DNA of 64,000 nt, from the NCBI GenBank assembly GCA_024734555.1, contig JANPWX010000038.1, forward strand, positions 500,668 through 564,667, in the 5' to 3' direction. The notes under the pieces are model-generated. The model had not been told where the DNA came from. It did not search any database and saw only the letters and a list, made by a program, of their open reading frames with translations. Below, piece after piece: positions 39,442 to 50,083 of the stretch (its first letter is position 1; each line of letters starts with the position of its first letter). This DNA comes from Trochalopteron elliotii (taxonomy: Eukaryota; Chordata; Aves; Passeriformes; Leiothrichidae). Position numbers and translations under genes: made by a program.

Positions 39442-40300
39442 CATAGAATCACAGAATATCTCAAGCTGGAGAGGACCCATAAGGATCACCAACTCCCTGC
39501 TCCTTGCTGAACTGCCAAAGAAATAAAAGATATGACTGTGCATCACCCAGACACTTCTTGAACTCTGACAGACTTGATGCCATGACCACTTCACTGGTGA
39601 GCCTGTTCCGGTGGCTGACCACCCTCTCAGGGAACCTTTTCCTAATGTCACATATGAACTTCCCCTGAGCTTCATTCTATTCCATTGGGTCCTACCACTG
39701 GTCACCAGAGAGAGGAGATCATCACCTGCCCTGCCACTGTCCCACTTGAGGGCTCCAGTGAGGTCACCCTCAGCCTCCTCTTCTTCAAGCTGAACAAATC
39801 AAATGACCTCAGCAATTCTTTGCAAGTCTCACCCTTGAGACCTTTAATCCATCTTGGTTTACCTGCTCTGGACACTTTACAATAACTTGATGTCCTTCTT
39901 ATACTGAGACACCCAAAACTACACACAATGCTTGAGGTGAGGCTTGGCCAGTGCCTATAGAGTGGGACAATCACCTCCCTCAACCAGCCAGCAACGTAGT
40001 GCTTGATGCTTCACAGGATGTAGATTCTGCTTTTGGTCTGTTTATTTTATAGAATTTTACTCAGGACCATGCCAAAGGCTCTTAAGTAGTTTTACTAAAT
40101 TATGTGAAATTGTTTTTTCTTCATCTACTGTTTTATAGATATATTCAAAGAACTAAAATCAAAAACTAAGAAAAGAGATTTTCCTTTGCAGAAGCCATGC
40201 TGTTTTTATTCTACTTCATGGTATCCTAGACACCTAATTTTTTACCCTTGGTAACCATCATTTCAATTAACATGCTAGGTACAGATATAGGCCTTAAATC
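39442..40300 (-). mobile_element. CR1 LINE, ORF2 3' portion and 3' end, decayed
   Basis: The left end tcatagaatcacagaatatc carries the reversed CR1 terminal octamers at 39442-39458. Inward on the minus strand are recognisable ORF2 C-terminal pieces: LFSLKKRRLR near 39780 and REVIVPLY near 39980. The reversed gaccatgccaaaggctc near 40067 and gaagccatgctg near 40191 mark the palm region. The right part is more diverged and the right edge is uncertain by roughly 50 bp. Multiple frameshifts make the copy inactive. Confidence 0.88.
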
Positions 40301-42260
40301 TCTAAGCATTCCTTCAAGAGTAAAATTCTTACTATGAATTAGATCAGATGGCTAATCTGAGAATTATAATTTTTTTAAAAAAGCTCTATCAGTATACCAA
40401 CATTTAGTTATTGCTAATGAGTAGTAATGATGTTTTGGTTTTAATGCACAGTAGAAGAAGACTACTTAATCTAGAGAGGGCTCTGTGCTAGTAACTTCAC
40501 TAACTCAGGTCCTGTTCTCTCTGGCATTTCTTGAAATAGACATACCATGAGATTTCCACCAATTGAAATGCATTTATGGGTTTTTTTTTGAAGAAAAGAA
40601 GGACAATACAAATAATTTTCTTGAAAACTGTCAATACCTTTTTTCTAATATAAGAATAAATCACACCAAACATCCATAGAGCTGAGACAAGACCGTGGTC
40701 AATTGAAGATATATAAGGTTAAGTATAAGAACAGGACAAGTAAGCAGTGATACTTCTTGAAAATACTCTCCAACCTTCAAAATTTATGCTTAGGGATTTC
40801 TTCAGCTGGACACCTTAACTGCCTGCTTAATAACCCTCCATGGAATTTTCTATGATACTGTTCAATCACTCTGAGCTTGTCAACTTTTCACAACCATATC
40901 GTCCTTACTAGCTGATGATTAGGGACTAAGATGGCCAATTCTGAACATTTTTTCAATGAATCCACATACAAGTGATTAAGTTTTATTATTTTGCAGGAGG
41001 CATTCAAACCAATTTACTGATGCTAGAAATGGTTTAGAAAAAGAAAAATAGCTCTTTTTTGCAGCACAGAAAAGACTATAAAATTTACAGTGCAATTCTG
41101 TCTTGTAGGAGGCATTCCTACAGCTGTTGTTAAGGCCTATGTGGCACTTGGCATCAGAGCAGAACCACTCCATTAGGCAACAAGGTTTCTGCAGAGCAAA
41201 GGATGTCATAAGATCCCATTATTTCACCATTAGAGCCAATGCATACACATGGCTGCTTATACTCTTTTTAGCATCAATATATTCCTCCTGCCTGGTATAG
41301 TTTCAGAGGTGATTAGTCTTCAATACAGGCCCTGCATAATGATTTCAGCAAAGAAGGCTAAGGCCTCTACCACATTCACAGTGACCCTTGTGCAAATGGA
41401 AAAAGTGCAAAAGAGCTCAAAGCTAAACAATGTCCTGTACTAACCTCCTGTATAAATTGATTGCAAAGAATTTTGCATGTTGTAGGTACATATTACCCTC
41501 AATTAGTATGTGAAATTTCTGTTGGCACTTCCAGTGATGTTCAGAGTGCCCTCTCTGAGGTATCAAGAACCATTTTTCATTTATGTAATGATGGCTTTGC
41601 TTGGCATAAAAGTTTTGTGAATCAGAATCTCTTCTGTCCTTGGCCAATAAGTAGACAATCAAATCAGACAGGTCTACACTTTCTGAAACTAACTGAGATG
41701 CATGAATTTTGGCAGGTTTGAGGCAATGAGGATAAAATACAGTATAGAAGTATAAAATACAGTATAAATGAAGTAATATTTTAACCATATGTTTCTAAGA
41801 TTTTCTTTTCATGTTTTTCTGTTTTCCTGCTTTTTTGATTGAGGCAGAAAAGAACAAAATCAAATATTTGGTTTAAATAAAAGATCCTGACATGCTCTAG
41901 AGATGTGCTACCAACATGTTGAAATAATTTCATCTCTTTTTCCTTCTAGTTTGAAACCTTCAAATTGGAAAAGCTGATGTTTAAGACATATTTCCATGTA
42001 AATTACTTTAAGTTATCGACATGTAAAGATTCACGGAAAGAATAAATAGTAATTATCATTGCAGACAGCTCAAACTGAAGAGAACTCTGCACTTCACAGC
42101 AGCAATTAAGGAGAGCAAATTTATAAAGGGTGTTCAGAAGTGAGCACTGAGAACTATAAGATGTGAGGCATTCAGTAAACTGTTCTATGAAACAAAATTA
42201 TGGCATCAAGATTGAGTAATTTGGCAAGTTGATTCATAGAAACTATCCATTAACATATAT
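40301..42260. other. Unique AT-rich DNA
   Basis: No repeat or gene is recognised except a 20-bp tandem duplication at 41732-41766. The minus-strand 121-codon frame 41423-41788 runs through that tandem repeat and shows no domain. Confidence 0.6.
41732..41766. repeat. 20-bp tandem duplication
   Basis: ataaaatacagtata at 41732-41746 recurs exactly at 41752-41766 with a gaagt spacer, a period of 20 bp. Confidence 0.95.
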
Positions 42261-42411
42261 CAGAGAATCAAAGAAGAGTTTAAATTGAAGAGATCTTTGG
42301 AAGTCTTCCAGGACCATGTCCAGTTACAATATAAATATCTCCACAGAGACTCCACAACTGTTTCTGGTAATCTGCTACAGTGTTTGACAACCCTCAATGT
42401 AAAAAAGAAGG
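42261..42411 (-). mobile_element. CR1 LINE 3' fragment with internal deletion
   Basis: Starts cagagaatcaaagaag, a decayed CR1 terminus. It continues with aaattgaagagatctttgg, jumps to aggaccatgtccag near 42311, and then reads atatctccacagagactcc and gtgtttgacaaccctcaatg. In CR1 copies of this type, as I recall them, a further block lies between the first and second segments, so a piece appears to be missing near 42308. The element reads on the minus strand and is old. Confidence 0.8.
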
Positions 42412-43075
42412 GTGTGCTGTATATGTATCAAGACACATAGATATAGGGAAACTGATAAAGATATAGCTATGGTGGTCATATAGATACATACACATGTATT
42501 TACCATCATCCTGCAATCCCATGTGAACGGGAGTGGCATGTATGGGCAGGTAAGATGAAAAGAAATTTATGTAAGAATTCCTACTTATTGAGTCTTTGTT
42601 TCTTCCTGTCTGTAATAGCAATAGCCATAACAGAAGCTGTGGATTTCCCAAGAACTAATTTTTGAGCTCCAGTAACCATAAAAAGGTATGAATAGTCATA
42701 GATGTGCACAAAATATTTGAAAATATCATTGTTTGTTCAACTCATTCCCAAAAGATTACTGAGATAAGAAGCTAAAAAAATAGAATACTAAGTGAAGGTA
42801 TTGCTGATGTTATTCTCATTTTAAATAGACATTTAAACTGATAAAAGAATATATCTTTTAGAATCAGATTTGGAATTTGATCCTTTTAATTTTGAAGATA
42901 TTTTTAAGAAATACCTTAAAAGATAGAAATATTTTAACCTTAAAGCATATTCCTCTGTAACTGATTACTGAAGGATTTCTGAATCTTCCCCTAAAATATC
43001 AGCTAATCTTTACTACCAGAGATCTGTCATTGGGCTGTGAAAATGCTGTCTCTGATCTCTTGTAGTCATTCTTGG
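42412..43075. other. Unique AT-rich DNA
   Basis: Nothing recognised in about 660 bp. The last five bases, cttgg (43071-43075), may be the left target-site duplication of the next element. Confidence 0.6.
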
Positions 43076-43158
43076 TGTATTGGGTTTGCATGGCCAATCC
43101 TTGGTAGCAGGGGGTGCTACAGGGATGGCTTATGTCTTGCCAGGGTCAACCCACTACA
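43076..43158 (+). repeat. 83-bp LTR remnant keeping both ends of the 27441-type LTR
   Basis: The left part tgtattgggtttgcatgg through ggggtgctacagggatggct matches the start of the LTR at 27441-28469. The right part ccagggtcaacccactaca matches its end. About 940 bp of interior is missing compared with the full copy. The junction falls on ccag (43140-43143), which occurs at both breakpoints in the full copy (27509-27512 and 28451-28454). Flanks cttgg and cctgg look like a 5-bp duplication with one change. Confidence 0.85.
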
Positions 43159-43694
43159 CCTGGGAAAAAGGCAAACATAATTGGATATTTAAATTTTTTT
43201 TCAATATTTTAGTATTTTGCTTGATTTCTGTCTATAAATAGTAATTAAAGAATTATCACCGTAAATTTTACATTGTGTGAGAAATACCTCATGGTCGTCT
43301 AGCAGCACAATTTCTCAGTAAATGACATAGAATGGTTAAGCAAATAATAAAGTGAAAGGATAAAATTTTTCTCTTTTTTCCCAGAATATTCAAACCCCAA
43401 ACTTTCTAAATTTCTTTCCCTTTTAGGTTTAGGTTTCTTTTGTATTAAATTTTTCAAAAATAATCACTGCAGCCTCTCCTTTTATTCACACATTCTATTC
43501 TGATCCCAGATACACGAATATTTTAAAAAACCCCATCAAACACTTTGTTTGCAGTGCAGAAAAATAAGAAAGTATCCTGAGGCATTTCTCATATATTAAT
43601 TATAGCTGTGGTTGATTTTCAAGAACAACTGTTTTAGAAACCTACCCATGGAAAGTGAAACTGATCCAAGAATTTGTATTCAAAATACTACTAT

Positions 43695-43747
<53 letters not shown>

Positions 43748-44617
43748 ACAATTGGTTCTATCCAGAAAATAGAATAGTGAATACAGGGATTTAGACATAA
43801 GAGTCACCAAGAAAAAAAGAAGAAAATGAGGAAGTCAAATACTCAAAGTATCTTTAATAACATAGCAGGGGATACATAGGTATAAAACATGTATACATAG
43901 ACACACACGAACACTCACATGCACATGCACACACATATTCTTCCATTTGTTGTATTCTCTGGATCTTGCCTATTATCTTGTTTATTATCATCAGCAAAGA
44001 TAATACAACACATTGTGTACTAACCTATTCTCTGATCCAGAATTGTTCCATGCTGTTTGGTAACATAATAATTTTTTTACAAAGAAGCCTCAAATTTTTA
44101 TATCTGTCTGAGATTTTCATTGTGCTGCTTGAGTTTGAATAAAAAAAAAAAAAAAACCTGAATACTTTTATCTGTAGCTGGAGAAAAGGCACAGAATTCT
44201 AAAGATAGATGACAAGAAGACTTTAATCGGTTAAATGTAGGCTTCTTGCCCAACTGTATCACAGCATTTAAGGAGGACGTGCAAAGTCCACTGAGTTATC
44301 AACTGGTACCTGGAGATAGGGATGATGTGGCTTATCTACAAATAAGAGATTTAGCTCCACAGCTCTCAGAAATTCCTAGTAAAATGTTGAATCAACAACT
44401 CATTCCTAATGTAATGATCAGTTTGAATAGGAAAGGTTATTCATTTAAAGCATTGCCCACACAACAACTACTAAGATGTACAACTGTCACCCTGATGCAA
44501 AAGCCTTTTCGTTGTTTATATTCTTGAACTGGAGTTTCTCACGCAGCTTCACAAAAACAATATGTATTTTTAGCATTTATCTATTGTTTAAATTTTTCTG
44601 CTTTGGGTGGAGAAATG
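43159..44617. other. Unique AT-rich DNA with simple repeats
   Basis: Contains the (TA)n tract at 43698-43743, a CA-rich patch near 43902-43935 and an A16 run at 44141-44156. The plus-strand open run ending at 44527 (about 105 codons) has no recognisable domain and is within chance expectation for AT-rich DNA. Confidence 0.6.
43698..43743. repeat. (TA)n microsatellite, about 23 units
   Basis: Uninterrupted TA dinucleotides for about 46 bp, flanked by aaa and cagaaca. Confidence 0.97.
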
Positions 44618-44800
44618 TGATGGACGGTGATGTTCACCATCCAGGTCAAGAGGTGGCAACCTGTGTAGCCAATCTCTGGCCTTTTGTAAAAATGTATAGA
44701 TGGAGTCAGATTTATAGAATAAAGTAGTAGAAGCTTTCCCTTGACCTGCTGCGTCTGCCTCGTTCTTCGTGTGCCCTGAGACTGCCACATACAACTGCTG
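44618..44800 (+). repeat. Possible LTR fragment
   Basis: An aataaa at 44718-44723 is followed by tttcccttgacctgctgcg and a GT/CT-rich stretch, resembling the R-U5 end of an avian LTR. Just upstream, 44621-44643 forms an imperfect hairpin (tggacggtga, tgt loop, tcaccatcca). No TG...CA pair or target-site duplication can be fixed, and the family is not recognised. It could equally be unique DNA. Confidence 0.25.
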
Positions 44801-47800
44801 GTTTCAACACTGCAGGATGTACACTGTTGTGAGATCTTCATTGAGAAGTCCATGAGAAACAGAAGGCCTCTGTCAGAAAGAGAATGACCACAAGGACAGT
44901 GGGTTACCATAGACAGCTTTGCTACAGTGACATGACTGTATATTTCAGGCTAATGCAGCCAGCCTACAGGTGCTTATTCTCTGTAACTTGCACAAATTTT
45001 AAGAGACATACCAAGCTCCCAAAATTTCTCTTTGTTTTTTTTGTCTAAGTTATTAAAAATGGCATACTTTTAATCACTTCATAGAAGTAAAAAGGGTTTT
45101 TTTGAGAGAGGATGAAAAGGCGTTTTGGTAATTAGTGTTTGCAAAGTTGTAAGAAGTCCTAAATTTCAGTCACTGGGTTCAAAATAATATGAAAAATTCT
45201 TTGTTCCAGAACTTCTGTGAATGTCCCGAAGTATACACCGCCTTTGATCAAATGATCAAGGTAATTTTGATGCCTTTATTCATGTGGAGTAGGTTATTGC
45301 ACAACATAAATAGTCCTACAGAGATCCCAATAAAAGTACTTGTGGTTTGCAGTAGTATTCAATGTGAGCAACAGGGCCTACTACCAACTGATAATGAGAA
45401 AAGATGGTCCACTTCAATTTTAATTAAATCAATAGGAGTGTTTTCATTTGCTTCACTAAATAGGTGCTTTTCCTTTTTTACAAGATTTCTAATAGTCCAT
45501 TTTAAAATATGTTTCTCCCTAGTGAGATCAAAATGAATCCTGCACTGCGGCAACCAAGAAAGATTTTCAATGTGGTTGCAGCCATTGTGCTGTTTTACAG
45601 AGTGTAGCATTGAAAATGTTTGGTCATTTGTGTACCACTGAAATAATGAGACAGACACACAATGTGACATGCAAATAGAAAAGAATGCTTTCCAAAGCTA
45701 TGGAACAGATAATAACATGGTCAGCTTATCTGAATAAAAAGCATCATTGTTCTTAACCAATAAAAAATAGGGGGAAAAATTATTGCACTGATGAAGTAAT
45801 GTAAAGGATGCAGCATTGCCAACCTCTATAGAGGTTGAAAGAGGTTTCTATAGAAACCTGATAGGCCTTGCAACTTGTCATAGCTACAAACTATTTAAGA
45901 ACATATTGGTTTTTCTAACAAGTGAAAAAACCTTAGAACAGACTCATTAGGTGAATGCAACTGCTCAAACAGAACCTTCACCTGGTAGAGCTACCTCTTT
46001 AAAATGTAAATATTTGATCACTTATGAGTTTACCAGTTTAGAAAAGCAAAATAAAACCCCTGAGCATTTCTAATAAAGATTTACATATCTGAAAATTATT
46101 GAGATGTATAGTGCTCTAAAGAAAATAAATGGATAGCTTGGGTATATGCTAATACTCATGCCATTGTAGCTCATATTCATTCCTACCACCAGTTGTTTAC
46201 ATTGTCTTTCCACACAACACTGAGAACCACACTTAAGAGGAACCCTTTTATTGTTTTTAGAGCAGTGTTGTGAAATAATGCCTTGAATTCTATTAGAGCT
46301 CCCTGCAAAACTGTTACAAGATGGAAGTTTAAAATTCCTTGAAAGTTTAAGGACTGTTTTCAGTATACACCATGAATATCAAGTTTTAAACCTGTCTGCC
46401 TACTTTATTTTGAAAATCTGTTTTAAAAGAGGGGTTTTTTATTGTGTAAGACTGAATTCTTCAAAGATACAGCCTTTAAAAACGTGAATGTACCGATTGA
46501 GCTCAATTGAATTAGATTACTGAGAATAGTAACCATAAATGCCTGCAGGGAAAACAACAACAACATTTACTTAATGTACTTTGCAACAAATACACTTTTT
46601 CGTAGGTGCACCTGAAAGCAAGTTCCTGGTCACATACTTCCCATGAGCTTTCTAGCAAGAAAGGCCAATAAAAGTAAACCTGTAAAGTGGACAGAGGTAG
46701 ATTACTTTTTTCTCAGGATAGCACAGGTGATGTCAGAAGTTCACTGATGGAATTCTAGGACTTTGGATCATTTATAAAATCCTTTTGTAAAACCTGAATG
46801 GAATCCCAGGTAAATAATAAACACTCATCTCTGTTTTCTGTAAAAGCACAGCTAACCAAATTTAAAGTTAATATCTGTATATTTACATTAACTGAAGGGG
46901 TGCAGCACAGAAATCTGGTCCAGACTATGTAAGTACATGTGCAATATTATTTTAAATAATGTTAAGACATCTGAAATAGATTTTCAAACCTCCTTTGATG
47001 AATTTGATGTAATTCAAACTGTATCTCCTACAAGACAGGGGATAAGCACAACCCAAGTTAAAGCAAACATGTTTGATAGTTTTTCATGGTAATAGTATAC
47101 CAACTGTCCTCACAACTCTGTATTATAGTGCTTATAAAAAAGGACTCCCTTTCCTTCGATGGACTACCACTGGGTCTTTCTTTTCCACCTCTCTTTTTAG
47201 TTATATTTGCTAGGTCTTTAAGCCTGGAAAAGCCAACTACCTGCAGCCCCAGGGAGCTGTTATGTGTTACTGCAACTTAGTGATGGAGACTGCCATTTCT
47301 TTTCTCCAAAACTACTGAATGTTTGGACTTCTGCTGTTGTTGTTTTTTATTGGTTCTTGCCTCCTTAAATGCTGTTAACTATTTTTGTCTTGATGTAGTT
47401 GTTTGAATGTTTTGGAAAAGGATTAATTTTTCATTCAGGTGGTTTGAGGCCTTTGGTACTCCCGTGTTTGGAGTGAGTTTGAGAAAATCCTTTCCCCCAA
47501 GCCTTCCTTTGCCTCTGCTATGCTGGAGGTAGCAGGGATACCTGACCTATGGATGTAATGCTGTTTTTCTCAGGGCAGTTAGATGTCTGCTCTTTATTTT
47601 ATTATGTGTATAATTTACCTTCAGCTAAAGGAAATTCTATATTAGCTCATGATCCTGCCTATGGAGCGGCTGTATTTCACTGCCCACAGGCCATTGTGGG
47701 ACTTTCTACAAATTCAAAATAAGGACATAAACTTCATCTGCTCTAAAGAAGTGGCTCTCAGCAAGCTGTGGAAGCGTTTATAGTCTCACGGCTGAATATT

Positions 47801-50025
47801 TAATTTTGAGCTGTGTTGGTGCCATCCAAAAGTAACAGTAGAATTAAATGAGATATGTTTGATATCATTCTTTCCTTCCATTGACTGCACCTCCTTAGTA
47901 TTTTGTCTTTCAGTTTAGTAGGATTTGCCAAATTGACTTGGATCTAATTGCCAAGGTTTGTCTTGATCTGGCAGGTTCTCATTTATTGTCCTAATATAAT
48001 AGTGTTAATGTTTGGTTTTATTAGTTTACAAATACCCTGTAATAAGTACAATATGAGCAGTCTGAAGGATGTAGAAAAAGAAAGTCAGCAACAGGGACAG
48101 TAACAAGTACACATATGCCCTGTATTTTTCCCATGTGCTAAACGTTCAGAAAAAGGCTACTTTATAAATCTTCTGGTAACAGACTCTATAAGTAGGATGT
48201 GGGGTTTTTATGAAATCCAATGTAACTTTCTTTTTGAAATGAATATGAATCTTGATTTTCAAGACACATATAACTTGAAATTGTATTTGGCAGAGTTATA
48301 CTTACTATCCTAGGACAGGCCCAGTTACAGCCTTTTGGGATTGAGAATTATATATTTATTAAGCCATTACAAATAATTGGAAAATGTCAGAAGAAGAATT
48401 GACTTAAATTCCACAGTCAGTTTAATCTGGCATATGTTTGTGCTGCTGCTGAAAAGGTCATTTCTACTCCTACCTTTATGCTGGAACTAATGTTCATATG
48501 GCTTCAGAGTGAAATGATTAAAATGGTGTAAGGTGAAAAGTAAGCAGGGGGAAGTTGTTCAGGGTGGATGTGGTTCCTGAGGAAGATTGCAGAAGAAGAT
48601 TGTGATTCCTGAAGAAGTGTGGCTGCATGAATGCCAGCCCTGGCATGTGGGAACACGGAGAAGACTCTCCAGGACACAGTGGCTGTGACTGCTCTTTTAG
48701 TCACTAATCTCTTCCAGACTTAAACCTGAACCTCCAAATACAGTATTTAACCCACTGTTTCCATGGTCTGTGCTGTGTTATGCACTGATTCCACTGCCTC
48801 ACAGATGTCACTAAGCTTCTTTGTACTGATCCTCATAAACATGAAAACAAAAAATATGTGGCCAAGAAGCATTTTCTCTTGCAGAGAAATAAAATGGAAA
48901 TCTTGATGTAGCACACTGTATTTCCCAAGCTTGTAGGCTGATTTTGCTTGTGACCTAGCAGGCAGTGCTTTATGTAATTTCATTCATTTGAGTGATTACT
49001 AACCATGTCAGTTCTGTTTCATGGTGAACTAAACATAAAATTTAACAGTCCCAATAAAGGGAGGGTCTGCAGAAGTACAGCTAACAATACTGTGAAACTT
49101 CATGACAAAAATAAAGATTGCATGTTCTTATGAATTTGGAACTCTATTTTGAGATAACACTGTGTCTGCCCACTATTTTTATTCTTCTCAAAATAAGTAT
49201 AACTGAATTTTAGTTCTAAATTCTTTAGAAATTACAAACATTCTTCCTTTGAAAAGCATTTTGGGTGTTTGAATATCTATTTCTTTTCTAAATCATAATG
49301 CCATTCCTCTCCCCAGTATTTGAGTTGTTTTGGTCCAATCACTTTAGAAAAACATATTTCAAGCACCCTACAGCAGTATAAAACTCCATGTATTCATTCC
49401 ATACATTAAAATGTACTTGCTTTCTCTTCTACCTTGGTGCTATATAAAAACAAAAAAAACCTGTCTGTTCACTACACATGAAAATCCCTGGTGAATTAAA
49501 TTTTTCCAGTTATAATGCTGTGTTTGAGTGATTTATGGTCTATGGTGCATGGATGAAAATACACACACGGGATTTAATAGGCTATTTCCAAAACCCAAAC
49601 GACATAAGAAAGCCTCATTATAGATTGCATGTGCTGCATGTCTTGGTCAGTATTTAATCTTATGTGTAACAAGACCCATTACCTGATGACAGTAACCGAT
49701 GGCAACACAACATGTGCTGACACAGAAGTAAATCTGTAGGTTCCTGTGGCCAGTTTTGTAACCAGAGTTTGGGGTTTTTTTAAAATCTTGCAGAAGTACA
49801 TACTTCTGTCTGTGCTTACAGTGGAGGTGCTGTCAGCATGAATTTTTTAAGCTAAGTTTTGTGTATGGTAATAGAAGGTGAAAAGTGCATAGTTTTCTTT
49901 AATGCCATAGTCTCCCAGCTCACTCTTACTGGCATTACAGAGCCTGCTGATGGCTCTAGCATAAACACACAGTTCATTTCCAGCATTCTGTGTGTTGTTT
50001 TTGTTAGTTGTGGGACAGCCTTTCC
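44801..50025. other. Unique AT-rich DNA
   Basis: About 5.2 kb without a recognised gene. It holds the paired palindromes at 45820-45859. At 48540-48720 a purine-rich patch with repeated aagattg and cctgaagaag motifs may be an unidentified repeat. The minus-strand frame 45359-45670 shows no domain. Confidence 0.6.
45820..45859. other. Two adjacent 18-bp perfect palindromes
   Basis: caacctctatagaggttg (45820-45837) and aggtttctatagaaacct (45842-45859) are each exact self-complements. They share the central tctataga and are separated by aaag. No binding factor or family is recognised. Confidence 0.95.
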
Positions 50026-50083
50026 TAGAATTATAGAATATTTTGGATTGGAAAATGCCTCTAAGACATAGAGTCTAACCATT
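50026..50083 (-). mobile_element. CR1 LINE 3' tail
   Basis: tagaattatagaatattttg is followed by ggattggaaaatgcctctaa and gagtctaacc, the reverse complement of the CR1 3' end with a terminal octamer pair. About 58 bp remain. Confidence 0.85.

Noticed and set aside
41423..41788. 121-codon minus-strand frame
   Set aside because: It reads through a 20-bp tandem duplication and shows no family; probably chance.
43612..43794. 60-codon frame with alternating Tyr-Ile
   Set aside because: The repeat peptide is simply the translated (TA)n microsatellite.
44141..44156. A16 run considered as the tail of a processed retrocopy
   Set aside because: No coding or noncoding gene body is recognisable upstream and no flanking duplication was found.
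44209..44527. About 105-codon plus-strand open run
   Set aside because: Checked as a possible retroviral or transposon fragment. No motif was found and the length is unremarkable in AT-rich DNA.
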